This document shows positions 32,601 through 44,600 of a stretch of 64,000 nt of DNA, in pieces. Both the position numbers and the translations under genes were made by a program. Under the pieces are notes generated by a model that saw only the letters and a list, made by a program, of their open reading frames with translations, had not been told where the DNA came from and made no database searches. Origin of the DNA: Orientallactaga sibirica (lineage: Eukaryota; Chordata; Mammalia; Rodentia; Dipodidae); contig JAEOAD010000034.1 in the NCBI GenBank assembly GCA_036365145.1, positions 21,628,001-21,692,000 on the forward strand, written 5' to 3'. Positions within the stretch are counted from its first letter, which is position 1, and every line of letters begins with the position of its first letter.

Positions 32601-35600
32601 GCGAGAGGCCGAGTCAGGACTCGCTCGAGCCAGGCCTGCTTGTCTCTGAGTGGTGCTGTGAACCTTGTGCATCTGGCTGTATTCTTCCTGAAGGATTGTA
32701 TCACCTAGCCGTCTGTCTTGTCTGCTTGCCTGTGTGTCATCTTCTCCTCCCATCTTCCTCCTCCTCTTCCTTTCTGGGAGTTAACCTTGACCACCTTGCC
32801 TGTGGTGTGCTGTGTGCAGTCCAGGCGCTCAGGCTTCAGTGGGGAACAGCAACGACGCCCTTCCTGCTGCGTTCAAAGACAGCACTAAAGACAAGAACCG
32901 ACAGGATGAGTGCTGAAGAGGTGTAAAGGAGGGAAGGGCCCTGAGGAGGGAAGGCGTGGAAAGTGAGCGACACAGAGCCACACCCACATCTGGGGCAACT
33001 GCCCTTTGAAAAGCAGGAGCAACAAGGTCTTGAGGTCCTGTGTGCCTCAAGTGTCTGCACATGGTCCAGGAGACCAGTGAGGCCAGGGCTGAGTACTTAC
33101 CAAGAAGAGCAGGGCAGGTTTGTGCTGGAGTTCACCCTTCCCATCTGTCACGCGGTATTGGGTGAGCAAGTCCTCCATACCGGCCCACCTGGAGCTTCAG
33201 AGGCCTGAGGACGAGGCAGCTCTGAGAAACGGACCCACAGAAGGGCTGAGGCTGGAGCTGGGTGGTAGAGCACTAACATGAGCAAGGCTCTGGGTTCCAT
33301 CCCCCGCACACACATAAACAGTAATAATTCAGTGGCTGATGGTATATGACAGCAAAGGACAGGGCCTGATGGCTGGAGCATCAGCAGAAGGGTGAGGTAA
33401 GACCTAGAGCTTGGCACCAGCCAGGCATGAGAGATGAAACCATTTAGGAGTCTGGCCTGAGCTGGGAGCCCTGTGGTCCACAGATCCTGGGAAGGGGGAG
33501 GGGCAGGTGGCAGAGGGGCTTGAACTTCACCTCCAATGACGTGTGGTGGGAGGTAAATGGGACTGAGCTGAATCTGCAGAGGACTGGGGGTGGGTGAGCA
33601 CTGTCCTGGTGCACAGGTGGGCTGACGCTGTATGCCTGTGTTTGACCTCTTGTGCTATGACAAAATACCTGGAATAGACGAGGAGGAGGATTCATTTGGG
33701 CTCGCTGTTTTAGAGGGCTCAGTCTGTGCTGGTGTGGCCCTGTGCCTTGTCATGGTGGCCAGAGCGTGTAGGAGGAGAGGACAGTCCCTCATGGTTGCCA
33801 GAAAGCAGGGAGAGAGGGATACAGGAATGAGCCAGGGCAAGGGATAGTGCCCAGGACAACCCTGTGACGTACATCCTTCAACTAGGCCTCACCACCTACA
33901 TTTTAGAACATCCCATAATGCACTGTGTCATGAGTCCATGGAGTGACGAATCGCCTCATTAGGTGGGAGCCCTAAGGATCCCAACACCACTACAGCTCAT
34001 CACCTGCTGGCCAACCCACAAGGCTATGTGCAGGTGGCGAGCCAGATGTCCTGGTATGTCTGGGGGCAGTAGAGCTGCCCAGAGTGAATTAATCACCACC
34101 TTTGGTTCCTCCAGCCGCAGAGAGGAATGAAACAACAGAATGGTCCTGAAAAAGTGACTTGGGCATGTCCCAGACCAAAAAGCTGCCCAGAAGGGACACC
34201 ACTACCTGCGTGGTGTCTTCCCTCCCCCATGAGGAGAGCAGCCCACAACATCCTAGAAGGCCTGGCATTTCTCCACCCCTCTGCCCAACCATACCTTCGC
34301 CAGAGACATTAACGCCCCCACGTGGCTGCTCCTTGCCTCAGCCTGCCAGAGGTACATTATTAGATACAAAGGCTTCTGGCTGGAACCACTGCCTCGGCGT
34401 GAGGACTGGGAGTGCTGCACTGACAAACAGGGCAGCTAGACTAAGTGCTGCCTTAAGGTGGGTTCTTCACCAACTGCCCTGGCCGGGACTGGGTGTTCTC
34501 GATGCTCACTCTTCTGGTCACCACCTCAGTGGGTGGCCTCAGGCTTTGGAGTGAGAACAGCTGGTGAGGCCCCTTCTCTGAATAGCAGCTTTCACTTTAA
34601 AAATAAAATATAGGAGCTGGGAAGGTAGTCCAGTGGTTGCCGTGCTTATGTAAGCATGACAGCCCACCTTTGACCCCCAGCACGCGTGTCAGTGTTAGGC
34701 ATAGTGGCACCAACCTGGAATCCCTGCTGTGAGCAAGCAGAGACAGGAGGATCCTTGGACCTCGCTGACTAGCTAGTCTAGCCCAGTGGGGGAAGCCTTG
34801 CTCTCCAAGACTTTTCCCAGGGGTTTCTCTACTCTGACCTGGAGGTTCCAGGGCACATCCTCTATCCTGCATGACATCCTTGCTCTAGGATGAGGGGGAG
34901 AGACTCAGCTCAGCGAAGAAATGTGATCTGCCAGCAGCCCAGCCCATGACTCCCTGCCACTATACCCCATCCCACCCCGCCCCACTAGAGAAGAAAGCAC
35001 GAGCTTCCCAGAGAGCTGTCTTGTCCCTGGGGATGGGGCTCTCTCACGGGTGGCTAGTGGGCCCCGGGTCCTTGTTTTCAGGACCATTCTGGTTTTTCCC
35101 TGTGGTTGGAGAAATTATACTCCTCTGTTCCTGTCTATTCCCCCTGTCTTCTTAGGAATCATATCTTCCCCTCTTTCTTATTCTCCTCCCCATTCCCTTA
35201 GCAGTGTAGAAATAAATCTAGGCCTCCGGGCTGGAGAGATGGCTTAGCAGTTAAGGTGCCAGCCTGTGAAGCCTAAGAATGTCTGTTCCAATCACTGTGT
35301 CCATATAGCCAGACCCAAAAGTAATGTAAAGCGTGTAATGTCGCATATGCACACAAGAGGGTGCATGCATCTGGAGTTGCGTTCACAGCGGCTGAAGGGC
35401 TCTAACATGCCCATTCTCTCTCTCTCCCCTCAAAAATAAAATAATTAAAACTTTGAAAAATAAAAATAAAAAAGAGGAATCTAGGCCTCCACTGGTGACC
35501 TTCTGGAAGCCTTTGTGACTCCATGCCTCAATTTCCCCATGTTCAGAACAGAGAAGGGCCACTGAGCCCAGGCCTGAGGGACATTTTAAGATGGGGTGGC

Positions 35601-38600
35601 CTGTTGGTCTACATCAGAATACTGAAACTGGGAGAACCACCAGCTGCAAATAGCACCTTTATGTCAGTGCCCTCTAGGAGCCTCCCTTTGTTGAGGTGGT
35701 CTTGACCACATCCAAGCCAGGACTTACCTGATGTTCAGAATCTAGGGTGCCCTGGATGAAGTTCACAGGAGTTGTCCCTAGTCACTCATAACACCTTGTC
35801 CCCTTCAGTGCCTCACACCAGACCCTGGCTGGCCACCTCCCACATAAGGAGCTCTTTCTTCTGCCTGGAGGTACTGTCCAGCCCTGCCACAGCCTTGAGG
35901 GAAGGAGAAGGGGACAGTGGCAGTGGGTCTTAAAGGCCACCTGGATCAAGTGGGAAGCTGAGTAGGAAGTGCTGTGGCCTTGCCGGGTGACTTTGGACGG
36001 ATCACCTTACCTCAGTCACCTCAGCTGTAAGGGAAGGGTCAGTCCCATTGGGGAGGATGCATTGAGCCACGGGTGCCAGCTCGGGGGCAGAGGAGGAGCA
36101 GCAGCTGGGGTTGAGGGTGAGGTGGCCAAGACAGGCATGCACTGTGACCTTGGGCCTCTTAAAAAGCCTGTTCCTGCCATTCTGGTTGCTCCCCTGGTTG
36201 CTGGCCGGCTGTCTGCAACTATTTCAGGTGTACAGGGAACATTGCTCTGGGTCTTGGGGCTCCTGAGCGTCTGGATTGGGCAGATGGAGTCTGGCTAGGC
36301 CAGGCTCGAACGTCTGCTGTTTGCCCCACTTCAGGCTTCCCTCCCAGGCTGGATGTTCCCTTTCCCACCCCCTTCTCCATCCTGCCTGGACAGTCTTAGT
36401 GCCTGCCTCGGGGCGATAGGAGAGCATGTGCGGAGAGGTACTGAGAACAGCCAGCCCAACGGGATAGTTCTCCACTGCCCTTTCATGACAGTCTGTCTCC
36501 CCAGCTTCTCTCCTAAATTGCAGCCAACCAGTCAGTGTTTGCTGAGTGGCTAATTGACACACCAGGCTCAAGTGCCCTGGGGCAGGACAGTATCATCCAA
36601 GCATGGCCACCTGAGCCTCACCCCGTTCCCTGACTCCCACTACCTGAAGGCTGATTTCCCAGAGCAGATGACAGTGGCCACCTGTGTGACTCTGGCGGGG
36701 GCTCCTCATCCTTGTGGTAGACGCCTTAGAGGCCAGGGCTTGACCCAAGGAGTGTGAGAGGGCTCTGTCTGGCTCTGCTTTGCTACTCACCTCAGCCGGG
36801 AGTGTTCTGTGCTGTTTTCAGGGAAAGCTGGTAGGGGTCGTGGGAAGGCACCATGTCCTTTCCCTTTAAGAAGTTCATTCCCACGACCTAGGGACACACC
36901 GTACAGATCCTTCGGCTGTGGGGCAAGTTTATAGAAGGTCCCTTGCTTCTGAGGTAGGAAGCCTTCCTGTGAACACTGTGGTTGGCCCTTTGCAGAGAGC
37001 AGTCTAAGCCTAGTATGCCAGATGCATGCTTGCAGCCCATTTTACAGAGAGGCATACGGGTTCAGAGATTTGCCTGCTGTCAGTCAGCCATAATAGGCTA
37101 AGCAGGGTGTGATCTTGTGGCTCAATGGGAGGGACAAATGTCCTGCTGGTCTAGGGGCTGGTCATTGGCCTTTGTGATCACATGCCCTTCACGGACCCCG
37201 GAATGCTTGAGAACCAGGGGAGAAATGGAGAAGGGAGTCTGTGGCAGGCTGTCCTCAGAGCACTGGAGTCTGTCCTTCTGTCCACTCCCCTACTCAAGCC
37301 CTCATCACCACCCCTACCTACAGTGACCTCAGCACCTGCTCACTCAACTCCCAGTATGCTCAGGCCTTGTCCCCATGGCAACTAGGGCAAGCCATAGATT
37401 CATCTGTCCGATGACTCATGCATTTACCTGGCACACGTTCACCACACAGCCACATTTCTGAACACTGGGAACCGTGAGCCTCAGTCCTTCCTTCTTGGAG
37501 TTTATATGCTAGTGGGAGGGACAGACAGCAAAATCACACTGACCAGTGTCCTACAGGAAAGCAAAACAGGCTCAGGATAGAAGGTCAGGGTGGGTGGCTG
37601 TGGACAGAGGTGGTCTGTCTGGGAGGCCTCGGGCAATGAGTACTAAAGGAAAGGTGGAGATGAGGCCTGAGTGCGGGCAGAGAGGGCAGCCAGCGCAAAG
37701 ACCCCATGGCAAGTCCCATCTTGCTGAAAGAGCGAGGGCAGAAAAGGGCCTGGTCATGTAGGCACAGTGAGTTTGGGGTTTGCTGTTTCTCCCAGGTGGG
37801 ATGGAAATGCCCTGGGGGCATGGGCTGGGGACATGCATTACCCAACCCGTGCTTCCAAGGCCAAGTCTGTGTGCTGGGTGGAGAACCGTGAGGGGAAAAG
37901 GAAGATGGGGAAGAGGGGCTATGATTTGGGTTGGGGAGCTCGGGTAGACCCCTGCAGGAAGTGACCTTGAGGCAACAGAACTTGTCTAGGACCCAGCCAA
38001 AGCACATGCAATAGCACTGCATGTGGTGTTCACATGTGGAGGAAGGTGTGTGAGCAAAGTGAATCTCCATGGCAACCCTCTGCCCTCAGACCAGACATTC
38101 TCAAGAACTCTCACCTCTCTCCTGCTTCCTGCCCCCACTGCACCATCTGAAACATCCCCTGTTTCCCTCTCTGCTCCCGATCACCACGTGACTCAGAGTT
38201 GAGCCCTGCCTGCTCCAGGATGCTGGATCCTACCATTGCCCATGCAATGCCCTTTGTGCGCTTCAAAATCTCTGAGCTCCTGAGGCAGAGTGCTGCCTCC
38301 TGTCTTCTGTCCAGAGACCCTCATGGGGCTGGAGCTTCAGGGACTGCTCAGAGTTAATAGCTCACTCGAGGCTCCAGTCAGCTCTGAGCGGCTTCATAGT
38401 CCCCATGAAAACAACTTCATGGTGGATGGGAAGAGTCCTCGTGGGGTCACTGGTGCAGCCGAGGAGGCTGGGAAGTTCCATGACCTTCATCTACAGGCTG
38501 AGGCTCAGCATGGCTGTTGGTTTATTTCCAGTCCAAGTTCAAGTCCAGGGGCGTGAGAACTTGCAGGGTGAATGTGGGAGGGAAAAGGAAAGATTGGCTG

Positions 38601-41600
38601 AGGCATAGTAGTAGAGCCTGGCGCTGGATTCAACCTTTAGCACAGCAAAGGGGGCGGGGAGTGGAACCTGAAGGCAGAAGATGGGAATCCTTCAAACTTC
38701 CCTCGCCCACTATGGCCTTCCTCCTAGGCCTGCACAGGGCGGCTGACACCTGTGCACTGGGGAGGGCGGTATTTGCAGCTCCTGTCTTTCAGAAATGCCA
38801 CACAGATACAGGACACTATCCACCAGCTATCTGAACAAACCCTAACCTGGCAACATGGACACATGAAATGACCCAGCCGAGGCAGGGGTCCCCAGCTGGG
38901 TACCCCAGCTCAGCGATGGCTTTGTGGTAGCATGGGGTCACTTCAAGGGAGTGAGGGAGGAAGCAAGGAAGAGGTGTACATTTCTGCAAGACAAAGCCCA
39001 CTTACACTTCATACTATCCTCTTGGGACTGAAATCACTCCCATCAGGAATCAGAGCCCCTATCCTACACAGATCTCATCCTTGCTTTGTGTCAGCCCCTG
39101 GCACTAGAGAGAATGCCTGCGGTTTGGGTTGGGCGGGTTGAATCTGTAGAGCATAGCACTGAGGCCTGGGCTCAGGGATTCCTGGCCAAGCCCGAGAACA
39201 CCCCCCCACACCCCAGTAGCAGGTAGTTCAGAGGAGCCCTGAAAATGATTAGAGGCCATGAAAAATCCACTGTCATTATTTTAATGGATAAAGTACATTT
39301 CAACAGGGGTTGCCTGAACCACAGGAATGTATAAGACACCAAATTTGTGTTCTGGAAAGCAGGGAGCTCTCTCCTCAGCTCAGCTTATCTCTTGTCTATT
39401 TCCAGAATACACTAGACCTGGAGGATACTGGTGAGGCCACCCAAGGCAGTGTCAACACCCTGCCGGATGTGTCTGTGGTAAGGCCCTGGCAGCCCTTGAG
39501 CTGGGTGCTGGCCTTGTGCTCTGCTCCTCTTGGGGACAGCCACAGGGAGAAGACATAGGGTGGGATTGAGAATGGAGTCTCTGCTGGGACCTCTCTGACC
39601 CAGCTTGCAGGCCTGCTACCTCCAGCAGGCACCGGGCCCATTTACTCCTCGGGATGATGTGAAGGGCTGCCAGGCCAACTGGCACAGCCAGCTTGCTGAA
39701 GGGGTCCTTACTTCTGAGGTGTCACCTGAACATTCTCATAGCAAGTAAAGTTGCCTGCAATCAGGCCAGGAGTCCTCACGCCTAGGTGGGATTCTGACCC
39801 ACATGGCTTTGGAATGGTAATGATTGCCTAGGTTCTGATCTCACTTCCATGGCCTCTGTGGCTTTGGACAACCCTCTCTGTGCCTGGGCTCTTCTGTCTG
39901 TAACGTGAAGGTGAAAATCACGTGCTTACTCATAAATCGGGGGTGGGGGAGAGTCAGGAGTAAGTTAGTTGGGGGCTATGGGTAAGTTAATTGATCGAAG
40001 TAAAGTTCTGGGACATGCAAGGAATGTGTACACAAGGTCATTGACCTATCCAGAGGACTGGTAACTGTGGCCCCAGCTATGACCCTGCTGCATCGCAGAC
40101 ATTTTGCAGACACTGTACACGGGGTGCCTCACATCCCTGTCTACTTCCCTGTAGTGCCCTATCCAGGGCCCCCAGCCCTGCAGCCCTCAGGTGCCTCCTC
40201 TTTCCATTCGTCTCTCTTCCTCCAGCCCCACCACACCTCCCATCGCTGGTAACCATGATCATTCCCTCAAAAGAAATGCTTAGTGTTGCCATCTTTTCCT
40301 CCTGCCTCTAATGAAGTCTTGCTGCCCGTGATGAGCCCCAGCTAATGCCAGGAACTTCAATTCCCAAAGGTAGTGAGTCAGTCCCTAGAGACGTCTGCAA
40401 AGATCCCAGCGCTCCTCAGCTGCTGAGATGTAGGGAGCAGTTTTCCACCAGGCACTGCATTATTCAGAGCAGTGTGTCCAGGAGCTGACGGCGCAGAGAC
40501 CGATTTCTAGCCAGGCCCAGTTGCTTCAACCGCTATGGGCTCTGACTTCTACTCCTGTTGGGTCTTTTGGCAGGATGACATCAAATCCCCCTCTGAAGGG
40601 CTTCCTGGCGTCCAGCCACCACCTCCCCCACCACCTTTGGTCCAAGGCCATGACCACCTGCTTGGCAAGTCACAGAAACCAGGGAAGGAGGACCCTCTGC
40701 CTCCTTCCTCTGCGTCCTCCCACTCGGGTATCATCTTCTCAGCACCACGGAACCGCAGCCCGCCACTGGGCACTGCGCCCACCCCAGGGGGCTCCTCAGC
40801 ACAAGACTCACCCTCCTCCCCTATCTATGCCTCTGTCTCCCCTGCCAATCCTGGCTCTAGAAGGCCACTGGATGCCCACCTGGCTTTGGTCAACCAGCAC
40901 CCCATCGGCCCCTTCCCTAGGGTCCAGTCCCCTCCACACCTGAAGAGCCCATCTGCAGAGTCTTCAGCGGCTGGCAGCTGCCTTCCATCACCATCGCCAT
41001 CACCCTCTGAACACCCAGACCCCATGGGTGCAAACCAGCACTTCGTCCTGGTAGAGGTACACCGGCCCGACAGTGAACCTGATGTGAACGAAGTACGGGC
41101 CCTGCCCCAGACACGCAGTGAGTACAGCTGCCTGACTCGGTGACCCAGGAGTCACCAGTCCTTTGTATGCCTCCCTCTATTGTCACAGTGAGGGGTGGGC
41201 TGGGTACTGCTGAGGGGCCTGCTAGCACATATACACCCTAGCTCAGGAGCAGCACAAAGGTGACCTGGGCCTCAGGACTTGAGTGTGAATCCTGCTTCTA
41301 CAACTGAATAGCCATGTGACCTCACAGCTGTCTGACTTATCTAAACCTTGCCTTAAAGCAGAGTGGATAAGGACAGTCCTACCAGGTGGCTGTTAAGTTA
41401 GGGAGGGGGTACCTCCTGAGCTTCCCCAGTGCAGGTCCTGCATCCATCTCTCAGCCTCCCCAGGAAGACTGAGCCTGAGCTACCCCAGCCCTTAGCCTGT
41501 CAGAGCAGGCACTGAGGTCCAAGGGCAGGTTCATGGAACTCTGACCAGTATCCTGATCTCAGAGTCCCAAGGCTGAGGCTTCTAGTTTAACAACTGAATA

Positions 41601-44600
41601 GTCTTGCTGTAGAGAGATGGCGACAGTTGCCTGGGTTCTGCTGCCATCTTGTGGCTGAAGTGACACCTGATGTTCACAATGACTGGGAAGGGGTGGGTGG
41701 GGGAGCCCATTCAGCCCCTTCCCTCAAGCTGGCTTTGTGGATATAGACCACCAGGTGCCCCCACCCGGGGAGGCTCTGGGGAAGAGCGGTGGGTCTGGGT
41801 AGAGAAAGCCAAACACTGCCGAGTCACTGTTGCTGCCTGCAAACATGTCCCTGGGTCTCACACACACACAGGATGCTGAGAGCCCCACTGTGCTGGTGTC
41901 TAGAGGCCTCCGCCCTGTTTACTCACTGATAACTCCTGCAGACCAGCGCAGGGCTTCTGTTATTCTCTGCATTTCAGTGAGAATGGAGACGATGTGCAGC
42001 TGGAGTCCAGCAGCCAAGTGCGGCCTGCTACCTGCACTGTTGCACCCTGCACACTAGTCTTCACGATGACCCTGGGTCTACATCACCCCTCCTCTGTCAG
42101 AAGAAGAGAATGGCAGGCTCACAGAAACTACATCACATACTCGGGCTTGCACAGCTGGCTGAAAGACATTTAGCCCCCATCAGCTAGTCTCCCCTATGTG
42201 CATTCTTTTTTAAAAAATATTTTATTTTATTTATTTAACAGAGGGGGGGGAGAGAGAGTGGGTGCAACAGGTCCTCCAACCACTGCAAACAAACTCCATA
42301 TGCATGCATGTGCCCCCTTGTGCATCTGTCTAACATGGGTCCTGGGGAATCGAACCTGGGTCCTTTCGCTTTGCAGGCAGTCAAAGCCATCTCTCCAGCC
42401 CCAGTAACCGCTCACTCTGGTCCAGGCTGACCTGGAATTCTCTCCAGCCCCAGTCCTCCATTCTGCCTAGGCGTGCGCCACCACGCCCGGCTCCAGTGCA
42501 CATTCTTAAGGTAGAAGCTCCAGCTCCTGAGCCAGGCAGCTGCACACCATGAGAAGCAGCTTTGTCACTGTAGAATGACAGCACATGTGCCCACCATTCA
42601 GCACATACCCAGAGTGATCATGGGGAGAGGTCAGGACAGGGCAACATACCACCCATGTTTTGGGGGGAGAAACTATAAGTTTTTTAAAAGATGTGAACTC
42701 TCCTAATTTGAATAGTCATTAAAAATTGACAGCATACTGTGGATTTAAACAACAGAAGTAAATAGTGCTAGAGTGGGCTGCTGATGTCCACTTTCATCTT
42801 CATGCCCATGGCTAGGGACTGGGGGTCCTACAGAAGTCCTGACCTTTGGGCCAGGCCTTGCTTGTCAAGAAGTGGAGAGGGGCTGGAGAGATGGCTTAGT
42901 GATTAAGGTACTTCCCTGTGAAGCCTAAGGACCCAGGTTCAGTTCACTAGTACCCACATAAGCCAGATGCACAAAGTGGTGCATATGTCTGGAATTTGCA
43001 GTGGCTGGAGGCCCTAGCATGCCCATTCTCTCAATATCTATCATCCCCCCTCAAATAAAAATAAAATATAAAACATATTTTTTAAAAAAATTGAGAGGAT
43101 GGCTGGGAATGTCCCTGGCCCCCACCCTTCATCCCTCCATCTTTTTTTCTTCTTTTTAAGATTTTTTTTTATTAGAGAGAGAGAGAGAGACAGAGAGAAA
43201 GGGAGAATGGCCTGCCAGGGCCTCAGACACTGCAATCGAACTCCAGATGCTTGTGCCACCTAGTGCGCATGTGCAACCTTGTACTTGCCTCACCTTTGTG
43301 TGTCTGGCTTATGTGGGATCTGGGAAGTCGAACATAGGTCCTAGGCTTCGCAGGCAAGCACCTTAACTGCTGAGCTATCCCTCCATCTTTGCATGGAAAT
43401 CCCCTAGCTGCCCTGTCCCAGCTCCAGCTCCACCACGCCCCGGAAGCCCTCCTTAACTGCTGCTATCTTCCTACCCACCCCCAGCAGCCTCCACACTCTC
43501 CCAGCTCTCAGACAGTGGGCAGACCCTAAGCGAGGACAGTGGCGTAGATGCCGGGGAGACTGAGGCCAGTGCCCCAGGCCGAAGCAGACAGACAACCTCC
43601 ACCAAGACCAAGAGTGGCAAGGAGCTGCCTCGGACAGAGAGGACCACAGAGGGCGCCAACAAACCGGTGTGCAACAGGGACTGGAGGGGTGCACAGAATT
43701 AAGGGTAGGGGGTGGGAAGTCTCGGGAACTAGGGGGTGCTGAGACCCACATCACTGGAGGAACTTGTCTAAAAGATTCACCATACTAGGAATCTGGTATC
43801 CCATCTTGCCCTGATCTTGGTGACAAATGCTGAAGCTGCTCTTGGGACTCTTGCTCTGGTGTGGCATGATGGCTCAGGCAGGCCTGGAGTCAGGCAAGAT
43901 TTGAGTGTCTGCTACATCAGCTAGATCGAGACTCAGGTGTTGTTAAAGAGCTGAGGAGACAAAGTGCTTAGCTTATACCTGTTACACTTGAGGCTCCAAC
44001 ACAGCGTGGAGTCTGGGCCCCAGTCAATCAGAGGAGTGTTGCCCTCTGAGAAGCCTCAGGACCACCTTCCTCTCACCTGCAGCCTGGCCTCCTGGAGCCT
44101 ACATCCACCCTGGTCCGTGTGAGGAAAAGTGCAGCCACCCTGGGCATTGCCATCGAGGGCGGTGCTAACACGCGCCAGCCCCTCCCCAGGATCGTCACAA
44201 TTCAGGTACGTCCACAGGATGTCCTTTGTTCATCAATGCCAACCCTGAAGGCCTCTTTCTCATTATCATCAAAGTTTGCCTTCCCAGAAGTGACACAGCA
44301 CCCCAAGGTAGATCTGGTGCTAGTCCCTTCCCTCTCCTGACATGGCAGTCTCCTTGAGGTATTGAGCTGCCTGGGTAGATGAGCAAGATCATGTCTCCCC
44401 ACTCCATCCTGTCCCTCAGGATAGGAAGTCTTCCCCACCCCCTTGCTCTGCAGAGCCTCCCCTGCCAGGGCTGTGAACTCACTGGTTGGCAACATCTGGC
44501 TGCCTATTGAGTGATCCAAGCCAAGTACCCACATGACCCCTACCTGTGTCTCACTTCACAGCGAGGGGGCTCAGCCCACAACTGTGGACAGCTGAAGGTT

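Larger units (their letters stand above)
31819..39405 (+). other. WHRN intron, 7.6 kb
   Basis: Largest intron of this gene part. It holds MIR remnants, an LTR (33629-33994), a B4-like element (34612-34800), a tRNA-derived SINE (35228-35474) and two copies of an 85-90 bp segment (31908-31997 and 34473-34557). The rest is unique. Confidence 0.8.
41118..43484 (+). other. WHRN intron
   Basis: Contains three tRNA-derived SINEs and a B1 fragment, listed separately, and a MIR remnant at about 41280-41390. No exon was recognised. Confidence 0.8.

Noticed and set aside
40521..40943. 140-codon + strand frame overlapping the WHRN proline-rich exon
   Set aside because: It is an out-of-frame shadow of the true exon frame, which matches whirlin and begins at the splice acceptor.
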